From NCBI GenBank assembly GCA_050736615.1, contig JBOHWL010000254.1, positions 1 to 36,263 on the forward strand: 36,263 nt of DNA, written 5' to 3'. The stretch comes from JBOHWJ01 sp050736615 (GTDB taxonomy: Bacteria > Desulfobacterota > Binatia > Binatales > Binataceae). Below, one piece after another: positions 30,499 through 36,263 of the stretch (positions within the stretch are counted from its first letter, which is position 1; each line of letters begins with the position of its first letter). The translations under genes were made by a program, and so were the position numbers. The notes below the pieces were generated by a model. It had not been told where the DNA came from, ran no database searches, and saw only the letters and a program-made list of their open reading frames with translations.

Positions 30499-31146
30499 TT
30501 ATTGCACCGGCACGAGTTCGACACGCCGATTCTGGGCTCTCCCTTCGGCGGTGGAGTTGGTGGCGACGAAATGCGTCTTGCCGTAGCCTCGCGGAATCAG
30601 GCGGTTCGACTGGACGCCTTGTCCCTCCAGATAGCGGGTGACCGCGTCCGCACGTCGCCGCGACAGTTTGAGGTTGTACGCGTAACCGCCGATCGCATCG
30701 CAGTATCCATCAACGTTGACGGTCATATCCGGGTGCTGCTTGAGTACTTGCGCCGCCTCGTCGAGTACCGGCTTATCGACCGGCCGGATGATGGCTTTAT
30801 CGAAATTGAAATGGACGCCCCGCAAAATGATCCTCTGCGCCACTGGCGGCGGTGGTGGTGGCGGAAGAGGCGGCGGTGGTGGCGGCGGCGGAGCTGGTGT
30901 CGGCGGTGCCATCAGGTAGCCGATGATCGCGCCGGCCAATGCGCCCGCGCCGATACCGACTGGAATGCCAGGCCAGTTATCGCTGTTGTCGGCGGCAAAC
31001 ACCCCCGCACCGATGCCGCCGCCGATTGCCGCGCCAATCGCCGCACCCTCCAAGGTGCTGCTGCGCTGCTCGGCGGTCATCCCGCAGCCTGAGACCATCG
31101 CCAAGGCGGCTAACCCCAGGACGTAAATTCTTATTCTTTTCACCAC
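30499..31146 (-). CDS. OmpA/Pal-family lipoprotein with glycine zipper
   Basis: A 215-residue outer-membrane lipoprotein. The signal peptide ends in the lipobox MVSGC (Cys21). A glycine-zipper segment (about 33-80: GAAIGAAIGGGIGAGVF and PVGIGAGALAGAIIGYL) follows, then a proline tract of about 20 residues, then an OmpA-like peptidoglycan-binding domain (about 105-215) with FNFDKAIIRP, NVDGYCDAIGG, NLKLSRRRADAVTRYL, PRGYGKTHFVATN and GRAQNRRVEL. The last Asp and Arg positions that bind diaminopimelate are kept. GTG 31146 is preferred because GGAAGG lies 8 nt upstream; GTG 31143 and GTG 31155 are in frame. It probably ties the outer membrane to the cell wall. Confidence 0.88.
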   Translation of the reverse strand: MVKRIRIYVLGLAALAMVSGCGMTAEQRSSTLEGAAIGAAIGGGIGAGVFAADNSDNWPGIPVGIGAGALAGAIIGYLMAPPTPAPPPPPPPPLPPPPPPPVAQRIILRGVHFNFDKAIIRPVDKPVLDEAAQVLKQHPDMTVNVDGYCDAIGGYAYNLKLSRRRADAVTRYLEGQGVQSNRLIPRGYGKTHFVATNSTAEGRAQNRRVELVPVQ

Positions 31147-31552
31147 GACCGGCACCTTCCTTCTTTCCTTGCCACCACCGCAACCACGGTAATGGGCCTG
31201 AGCAAGCCATCAGAACGAATTTGGCAGATCTGTCCTGCGGCGGGCGGTGGTTCGCGTCCCGCATCGTCTATCGAACGAGACGGCTAAGAAACTCCCCCAG
31301 TGGCGCGCCCTCCTGCCCTCACGTCACAACCGGAGCAATATTACTTGTCAATGCTGACAATTTGCAACATCCGCACGTCATTCTGACTCAACGCGCGGTA
31401 AAGCTTCAGGTAATCACTGAAGCGTTATGGCATGTCCGCAAAGGTTCTCTGGCGGCTGCGCGCTCAGAAGTTACGAAGAATGATGGGACACATCATCGGA
31501 GAGAGTGACAATCGGCATGGTGGAGACTGACGATCCAAGGTTCCGTCACTTG
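31147..31552. other. Gene-free stretch with two small inverted repeats
   Basis: No ORF here looks real. The stretch contains TTGTCA-ATGC-TGACAA (31345-31360), an operator-like inverted repeat about 200 bp upstream of the OmpA-family gene. It also contains GCTTCAG, 7 nt, CTGAAGC (31403-31423), a small hairpin. GTCATTCTGA at 31377 is a trace of the dispersed repeat. Nothing else was noticed. Confidence 0.35.
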
Positions 31553-31803
31553 AGGAACCTTTGCGCAAGCTCCTTTTTGTCACTAGAACGAAGTCTGTCG
31601 CTACGTGCCGTAGGCGGAGCGAGCACACCAGGCAGAGCGAAGCGGAACCGAGCGAACGAGTCCGCGAGTCGCGTTCAGGACAACGAGTCCGCGAGGTGCG
31701 TTCGAAATAAGTGAAGAATCCCGGAAAACCCTCTGAAAAGACCAACGGATCTGGGATTCCTCGCCGCGCCCGGAATGACCGGACAAGGCTTGGAGTAGGG
31801 CCT
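31553..31803. mobile_element. MITE-like inverted repeat element, copy G (degenerate, long form)
   Basis: The left end reads AGGAACCTTTGCGCAAGC, then GTCACTAGAACGAAGTCTG near 31579. The interior holds GGCGGAGCGAGCACACCAG, GAACGAGTCCGCGAGTCGCG and ACGAGTCCGCGAGGTGCG. GAAGAATCCCGG (31713) faces GGGATTCCTCG (31753) and CGGAATGAC (31771). The right end is poorly kept. The same modules in the opposite order occur in copy B. The element lies between the OmpA-family gene and the CxxC protein gene; the ORFs across it follow the repeat and are not taken as genes. Confidence 0.6.
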
Positions 31804-31931
31804 CACTCAGGGAACGGGCGCTTCGGCCGCATCCGGTCCACAACCCGCATTGGTGTTAATCGTTCGATCCGTTGTGCTCACGGTTGCCCCACCCCGCGCA
31901 CAACGTCTTTTCGGCCATACCACTTCGTAGC

Positions 31932-32153
31932 TCATACCACGGCGCCATGCAGCGGCAGTCGCCGCATACATGGACCGCATAACACCCAAGCCTCCTCGGT
32001 GTCGTCGACCACCAGAATGCCCGTGATCACCGCCTCGACGTCCCCGCAGCCATGGCAAACCAGGAGGCCGCCGTCGGCGAGCGCGTCGGCGCAAACACTC
32101 GCCACGCTCGCGGCGTCATTGATCAACGACACGTCCATCAGTTCAGAATTCAT
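31932..32153 (-). CDS. Small CxxC...CxxC protein, possible zinc ribbon
   Basis: A 73-residue protein with two cysteine pairs, LLVCHGCGD (Cys33, Cys36) and VLCGPCMRR (Cys59, Cys62), spaced like a small zinc ribbon. The rest is acidic and hydrophobic (LADGGLLV, ITGILVVDDTEEAW). ATG 32153 follows GAGAGG at about 11 nt, a fair ribosome-binding site. I do not recognise the family. Neighbours are repeat copy G downstream and an AT-rich gap upstream. The paired CxxC pattern and the start signal support a real gene; function is open. Confidence 0.55.
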   Translation of the reverse strand: MNSELMDVSLINDAASVASVCADALADGGLLVCHGCGDVEAVITGILVVDDTEEAWVLCGPCMRRLPLHGAVV

Positions 32154-32298
32154 CTCGATGTTTTCCTCTCGCCTACGGCCCCAAGTATTTTCGAATATCG
32201 CGTGCGAATGAAAACTATTTACTCAATCCCCGCTAACTGATAGTGAGCACAAGATGACTACTTGCTAGCGGAGTTGATACCTACTCAAATTCAACTTC

Positions 32299-32517
32299 AT
32301 GCAGCAATATTCTAGCTCATCGGTAATCCTATGCAACCGTGAAATGCCGCCGGATTATTTCGGGTGTCAACGCGTGTCCGCGGCTGAATTGGCGGCAGGA
32401 CAAAGATTTCGCCCTATTTATTGGGGTTTCGAGCTTCTGCCGCCGGAATTTCGCACAGTTACCGGTGCCTTGGACCACTATAGCGCAAGCTGGTTGATCG
32501 ATTTGCTCCGATCGTGA
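32299..32517 (+). CDS. Possible small protein in an AT-richer gap
   Basis: A 72-codon frame with protein-like composition (several Tyr, Phe, Trp and acidic residues; YFGCQRVSAAELAAGQRF, PIYWGFELLPPEFRTV, HYSASWLIDLL). The stretch 32155-32345 is richer in A and T than its neighbours. There is no ribosome-binding site before the ATG. The same GC bias that makes other shadow ORFs is weaker here. Downstream at 32524-32550 is an imperfect GC-rich hairpin, followed by CTCTTTTAC. No homologue is known to me; it may be spurious. Confidence 0.35.
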   Translation: MQQYSSSSVILCNREMPPDYFGCQRVSAAELAAGQRFRPIYWGFELLPPEFRTVTGALDHYSASWLIDLLRS

Positions 32518-32777
32518 TGCCCATCCTCCGCGTCCGCGGGTGGGGGTGGCGCGGCGGCTCTTTTACAAGAACGCGAACTGGCTAATCGCGCGCCAAATCA
32601 ATTCAACTCGGAGATGGCAAAGATACGGCGCATGATCGCACATTGGCGCGCTCTCGATTGTAATGTTTGACATTGTGATGACCTTGCGTGCGCCTCACGT
32701 CGGGCATGAGGCGTTTTCTTCCCCTCGGAAGGTTCATCGCTTGCTCCGCGGATGGTTTTCAGCCTTGAGCGACGGGC

Positions 32778-32786
32778 TGCTAGAAT
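32778..32786 (+). promoter_or_regulatory. Extended -10 promoter of uvrB
   Basis: TGC-TAGAAT ends 11 nt before ATG 32798, leaving a leader of only about 5 nt if transcription starts at the usual distance. No LexA-like operator is recognised nearby. The gap 32518-32777 contains no gene. Confidence 0.45.
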
Positions 32787-32797
32787 ACCGCGTTATC

Positions 32798-35044
32798 ATG
32801 CTTTCATTGGCGCGCGGCAAAGATGGGGTGTTCAAGCTGGTCTCCGGCTACCGCCCGCAAGGTGATCAGCCGGCGGCCATCACCGGCCTTGCGGGCAACG
32901 TCGTTGAAGGCGTCAAGCATCAGGTGCTGCTTGGCGTCACCGGCTCGGGCAAAACCTTCACGATGGCGAATGTGGTCGCCGCGGTGAATCGGCCGACGCT
33001 GGTGATCGCGCCCAACAAAACGCTGGCGGCGCAGCTTTACAACGAATTCAAGAGCTTGTTTCCTGAAAACGCGGTACGCTATTTCGTTTCGTACTACGAT
33101 TATTACCAGCCTGAGGCGTACGTTCCCTCGACCGACACCTATATTGAGAAAGACTCCAGCATCAATGACGAAATCGACAAGCTGCGGCATTCCGCGACCA
33201 AGGCGCTGCTGGAGCGCAACGATGTGCTGATTGTCGCTTCGGTCTCGTGCATCTATGGCCTCGGCGAGCCGGAAGTCTATTTCGAGATGCTGGTGTTTCT
33301 CGAAGAAGGCCAGGCGATCGAGCGCGACCGCGTGCTGCGCAAGCTGGTCGATATTCAGTATCAACGCAACGACTATGATTTCCATCGCGGGACCTTCCGG
33401 GTGCGCGGCGACGTGGTCGAAGTGTTCCCCGCATATGAAGAAAGCCGCGCCGTGCGCATCGAATTCTTCGGCGATGAGGTCGAAGCGCTTTACGAGATCG
33501 ATCCGCTGCGCGGCCGCATCCTGCGCAAGCTGCAAAGCGTGGCGATTTATCCGGCCTCGCATTATGTGACCACTTCCGGGCGGATGGAGGTCGCGGTGCG
33601 CAACATTCGAGCGGAATTGAAGGAGCGGCTCGAATTTTTCCGCGCGGAAAACCGTCTGCTCGAAGCGCAACGGCTTGAGCAACGAACACTCTATGACCTT
33701 GAGTTGCTCGCCGAGATGGGATTTTGTCCCGGGATCGAAAATTATTCGCGCCATCTCACCGGCCGCGCCCCCGGCCAGCCGCCGCCGACGCTGCTGGACT
33801 ACTTTCCCAAGAATTTTCTCTGCTTCGTTGACGAAAGTCACGTGACGATTCCACAACTGGGCGGGATGTATCGCGGCGATCACTCGCGCAAGAGCACGCT
33901 GGTCGAGTTCGGTTTCCGCCTGCCTTCGGCGCTGGATAACCGCCCGCTTAATTTCGAGGAATGGGGGGCCCTGGCCAATCAGCTGGTGTACGTTTCCGCC
34001 ACCCCTGGAGATTACGAGCTCACGCAGTCGGGCGGCTTGGTGGTCGAGCAGTTAATTCGGCCGACCGGTCTGATCGACCCCGAAATCGAGGTGCGCAAGG
34101 CGGGCACCCAGGTCGATGATCTGCTCGAAGAGCTGCGCAAGCGGATCGAATGTGGCGAGCGGGTACTGGTAACCTGCCTGACTAAAAAAATGGCGGAGGA
34201 CCTGACCGACTATTATCACGATCTCGGCGTGCGCGTTCGTTATCTCCATTCGGATATCGAGACGATTGAACGCGTCGAAATCATCCGCTCGCTGCGCAAG
34301 GGCGATTTCGACGTGCTGGTGGGTATCAACCTGTTGCGCGAAGGCCTCGATCTGCCGGAAGTGTCGCTGGTCGCCATTCTTGACGCGGACAAAGAGGGTT
34401 ATCTGCGTTCGGCACGCTCCTTGATCCAGACCATCGGACGCGCCGCGCGCAATCTCAACGGCAAGGTCATCATGTATGCCGACATCATTACCGCCTCGAT
34501 GAAAACCGCGATTGATGAGACCAATCGCCGCCGCGCCCGCCAACTGGCCCATAACCAGGCGCATGGGATCACGCCTAAATCGGTGGTGAAGGCCATCGAT
34601 GCGTCGCTGGTCGAGATGTATTCGCCGGAATGGGCGGTGGTGCCGGAAGTCGACGACGCGCCCGCGCGAGAAGAGGAGTTCGTCGCTCCGCATGAATTAT
34701 CCGATCGCATCAGCGAACTGCGACGGGACATGATGGCGGCGGCGGAACATCTCGAATACGAGCGCGCCGCCGAACTGCGCGATCGGATTAAACGGCTCGA
34801 ACGCCAGGTCTTCGGTCTCGACCAGCGTCACCCATCGCCCGCCGCGCCGGCGGGTTCCGCGCATTCGCGTCCGCGCCGTTCGGACGATATGGCCGTTCCG
34901 TCCAGGAGTGTCGGAACTGCTCAAGCCGGCACTGTGGGCAAGGCAAAAACCGGAGCGCAATTGAAATCCGGCCAACGCCGCCAAGCCGAGCGGAAACCCG
35001 CCCGCCAGGGACGGCTCAAACTGATCCCTGATCGCCCCGAGTGA
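32798..35044 (+). CDS. uvrB: Excinuclease ABC subunit B (UvrB)
   Basis: A 748-residue helicase-like damage-verifying subunit of nucleotide excision repair. It receives DNA from UvrA and recruits UvrC. Visible parts: YRPQGDQPAAI near the start, Walker A GVTGSGKT (46-53), the beta-hairpin region SYYDYYQPEAYVPSTDTYIE, the UvrA-binding segment, Walker B DESHVTIPQ, motif V GINLLREGLDLPEVSLV, motif VI QTIGRAARN, and a C-terminal UVR motif in SELRRDMMAAAEHLEYERAAELRDRI. A basic, Ser/Ala/Lys-rich tail of about 70 residues follows the UVR motif, which normally ends the protein. ATG 32798 (MLSLARG) is chosen; the frame extends to 32663, and GTG 32828 would begin at VFKLVSGYRPQ, the usual UvrB N-terminus. 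Confidence 0.95.
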   Translation: MLSLARGKDGVFKLVSGYRPQGDQPAAITGLAGNVVEGVKHQVLLGVTGSGKTFTMANVVAAVNRPTLVIAPNKTLAAQLYNEFKSLFPENAVRYFVSYYDYYQPEAYVPSTDTYIEKDSSINDEIDKLRHSATKALLERNDVLIVASVSCIYGLGEPEVYFEMLVFLEEGQAIERDRVLRKLVDIQYQRNDYDFHRGTFRVRGDVVEVFPAYEESRAVRIEFFGDEVEALYEIDPLRGRILRKLQSVAIYPASHYVTTSGRMEVAVRNIRAELKERLEFFRAENRLLEAQRLEQRTLYDLELLAEMGFCPGIENYSRHLTGRAPGQPPPTLLDYFPKNFLCFVDESHVTIPQLGGMYRGDHSRKSTLVEFGFRLPSALDNRPLNFEEWGALANQLVYVSATPGDYELTQSGGLVVEQLIRPTGLIDPEIEVRKAGTQVDDLLEELRKRIECGERVLVTCLTKKMAEDLTDYYHDLGVRVRYLHSDIETIERVEIIRSLRKGDFDVLVGINLLREGLDLPEVSLVAILDADKEGYLRSARSLIQTIGRAARNLNGKVIMYADIITASMKTAIDETNRRRARQLAHNQAHGITPKSVVKAIDASLVEMYSPEWAVVPEVDDAPAREEEFVAPHELSDRISELRRDMMAAAEHLEYERAAELRDRIKRLERQVFGLDQRHPSPAAPAGSAHSRPRRSDDMAVPSRSVGTAQAGTVGKAKTGAQLKSGQRRQAERKPARQGRLKLIPDRPE

Positions 35045-35088
35045 TTACCGGGTGAGACCGGGTGGGCCATACCAGTCAATAATGAGCG

Positions 35089-35117
35089 GGCGCCGGGGGT
35101 AAATGCCGCCCGGCGCC
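35089..35117. terminator. 9-bp hairpin between uvrB and the convergent SDR gene
   Basis: GGCGCCGGG (35089-35097) and CCCGGCGCC (35109-35117) form a perfect 9-bp stem with an 11-nt loop, placed between two convergent genes. No T-run follows on either strand, so a bidirectional hairpin stop or a Rho-assisted end is possible. Confidence 0.45.
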
Positions 35118-35139
35118 TGGTGTGACAGACGACGCGAGC

Positions 35140-35985
35140 CTATTTCTTTCCAACTTCGAACGAAGGCCCGACATAAGCGTTGGCGGTATACATCGCGCCG
35201 CCGAAGTCCGAATCGGCGAACAAATCCTTACCCGCCATGATGCCGCCATCAACCACCATCGCACTGCCGGTGATCCATTCGGAATCATCACTGGCCAGAA
35301 ACAATGCCATCGCGGCGATATCTTCCGGATGGCCGGCGCGACGCAACGGATGCAGCTTGGCCAGCATCTGTTCCATCAGGGCACGGTCGGTGCTCATCAG
35401 GTTGAAAATTGGCGTGTTGACGCCGCCGGGGCAGATGCAGTTGACGCGAATTTTATCCTTGGCGACCTCAAGCGCGACTGAGCGGGTGAGATTTACCACG
35501 CCCGCTTTGGCGGCGCTGTAAGAATGCGGGCCGAGACCGCCAGCCAGACCAGCAATAGAGGCGGTCGAAATGATCGAGCCGCCTCCCGCTTTGCGCAACT
35601 CCGGTATCGCGTGCTTCATGCCGAGAAAAACGCCGCGCAGCAGCACCGCCTGGGTACGGTCCCAATCCTCAACGGTGGTCTGTTCGATACCGCCCAGCGC
35701 ACCGGCCAGTCCGGCATTGTTAAAGATAATGTCCAGCCGGCCGAATTCTTTCACCGCCCGCGCGATGGTGGCTTTCACTTCGGCTTCGGCCGCGACATTG
35801 GTCTTCTGGAAGACGGCGCGTCCGCCGTTCTCCCTGCAATCCCGCACCGATGCTTCTCCGCCTTCCTCGTTAAGGTCGGCGAGCACGACGGCGGCGCCTT
35901 CGCCCGCGAAGCGGATCGCCGTGGCGCGGCCCATGCCACTGGCCGCGCCCGTAATAACCGCAACTTTGCCGTCCAGCTTTGCCAT
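35140..35985 (-). CDS. Short-chain dehydrogenase/reductase
   Basis: A 281-residue NAD(P)-dependent oxidoreductase of the classical SDR family. The cofactor loop is TGAASGMG (12-19), NNAG is at 89-92, and the active-site set is Ser143 in STASIAG with Tyr156 and Lys160 in SYSAAK. PGGVNTP and SEWITGSAMVVDGGIMAG are further family motifs. Asp37 in VLADLNE at the end of the second strand suggests NAD preference. About 25 residues extend past the usual VVDGG end. GGGAGGTC precedes the ATG by about 5 nt, and a CATAAT -10-like box lies at 36024-36019 on the minus strand. Substrate is unknown. It converges on uvrB. Confidence 0.9.
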   Translation of the reverse strand: MAKLDGKVAVITGAASGMGRATAIRFAGEGAAVVLADLNEEGGEASVRDCRENGGRAVFQKTNVAAEAEVKATIARAVKEFGRLDIIFNNAGLAGALGGIEQTTVEDWDRTQAVLLRGVFLGMKHAIPELRKAGGGSIISTASIAGLAGGLGPHSYSAAKAGVVNLTRSVALEVAKDKIRVNCICPGGVNTPIFNLMSTDRALMEQMLAKLHPLRRAGHPEDIAAMALFLASDDSEWITGSAMVVDGGIMAGKDLFADSDFGGAMYTANAYVGPSFEVGKK

Positions 35986-36080
35986 AAAAGACCTCCCGGC
36001 CCGCGCCCTCCGGCGACAATTATGCGGACCAGGTGAGAACGACCCCTCCTCGTCCGCTGATCAGGCCTGATTGCGAATGA

Positions 36081-36089
36081 TGGTATAAT
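36081..36089 (+). promoter_or_regulatory. Extended -10 promoter at the right edge
   Basis: TGG-TATAAT is a perfect extended -10 box that ends 8 nt before ATG 36098. The expected start site (about 36096) would give a leaderless or nearly leaderless mRNA. No -35 is recognised at 17 bp. Confidence 0.6.
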
Positions 36090-36097
36090 TGCGCGCA

Positions 36098-36263
36098 ATG
36101 TCCAAACGACCCGCATCCAACCGCCAGAGGGCGGCGGCAATGATCCGTTCAGTCGAGGGAATGCGGCCCGGCGATGCTCCGTCCGCTGGTGAAGCGGAGA
36201 GCGCGCAGGCGGGACTGGCCGGCGGCGCCGAGGCCCCGCCGGCCAGCCTCGCCGCCGAGGCCC
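36098..36263 (+). CDS. Unknown protein, 5' fragment cut by the window edge
   Basis: Fifty-five codons are visible. The start MSKRPASNRQRAAAMIRSVE is basic, then the sequence turns Ala-, Gly- and Glu-rich (GDAPSAGEAESAQAGLAGG), as in a flexible linker. The frame is open to the end of the window. No ribosome-binding site is seen, but a perfect extended -10 box lies 8 nt upstream, consistent with a leaderless start. Too little remains to name a family. It is divergent from the SDR gene. Confidence 0.5.
   Translation, partial: MSKRPASNRQRAAAMIRSVEGMRPGDAPSAGEAESAQAGLAGGAEAPPASLAAEA

Noticed and set aside
31505..31714. 69-codon ORF and its neighbours over 31.5-31.8 kb
   Set aside because: They follow the dispersed repeat; similar peptides would come from every copy.
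32804..33883. 359-codon minus-strand ORF inside uvrB
   Set aside because: Shadow of uvrB, whose helicase motifs are unambiguous.

Overview
This is a GC-rich bacterial chromosome segment. It holds about 31 protein-coding genes, cut at both ends, with no tRNA, rRNA, CRISPR array or complete insertion sequence that I could see. The mix suggests a free-living Gram-negative heterotroph: outer-membrane OmpA/Pal-type lipoprotein, type II secretion GspC, glutathione synthesis, and many CoA-ester enzymes (two acyl-CoA dehydrogenases, a class III CoA-transferase, an ADP-forming acyl-CoA ligase, an SDR and a SnoaL-fold protein). That profile fits soil or groundwater lineages once called Deltaproteobacteria, or Binatota-like bacteria. 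The lineage guess is inference from gene content only.

Layout. 1-1412: the 3' end of hisA converges on a 2-hydroxyacid dehydrogenase across a TA-flanked hairpin repeat. 1413-5489: a second, larger repeat, then a fused beta-alpha acyl-CoA ligase (ADP-forming) and an MFS carrier. 5537-8894: a lipoprotein with beta-propeller-like repeats, divergent from sppA. 8899-10887 (minus): gspC and a DUF2333-like membrane protein. 11253-14331: plant-type gshA divergent from glpK. 14371-18943 (minus): comF, methyltransferase, purM, purN, glycosyltransferase, glutaredoxin and a small OB-fold-like protein. 19072-20739: CoA-transferase and SnoaL-like protein. 20761-22384 (minus): RluA-type pseudouridine synthase and an unknown protein. 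22640-26030 (minus): small coiled-coil protein, uvrA and a coupled small membrane protein. 26170-29527 (plus): pgeF, a small basic protein and two acyl-CoA dehydrogenases. 29607-32153 (minus): unknown exported protein, OmpA-family lipoprotein and a small CxxC protein. 32798-35044: uvrB. 35140-35985 (minus): SDR. 36098 to the end: start of an unknown plus-strand gene.

How the genes fit together. UvrA and UvrB, the damage-recognition parts of nucleotide excision repair, lie about 7 kb apart in separate transcription units. purM and purN are sequential-pathway neighbours, and hisA belongs to histidine synthesis. The acyl-CoA enzymes suggest activation, CoA transfer and oxidation of organic acids, but no substrate can be named from sequence. 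gshA and glutaredoxin indicate a glutathione-based thiol system; no gshB lies in the window.

The most unusual structure is a family of short non-coding repeats. Their ends read roughly GGGAACC...GTCATTCTGA in inverted orientation, and they carry a variable interior rich in CGAGTCYGCGAG-type modules. They occupy several gene borders (about 237-386, 1474-1763, 11045-11206, 18149-18203, 31553-31803, with interior modules near 21684 and 22501). The best copy is flanked by TA on both sides and completes the TAG stop codons of both neighbouring genes. A second theme is extended -10 boxes (TGN-TANNNT) placed 6-11 nt before start codons, which suggests leaderless or nearly leaderless mRNAs.
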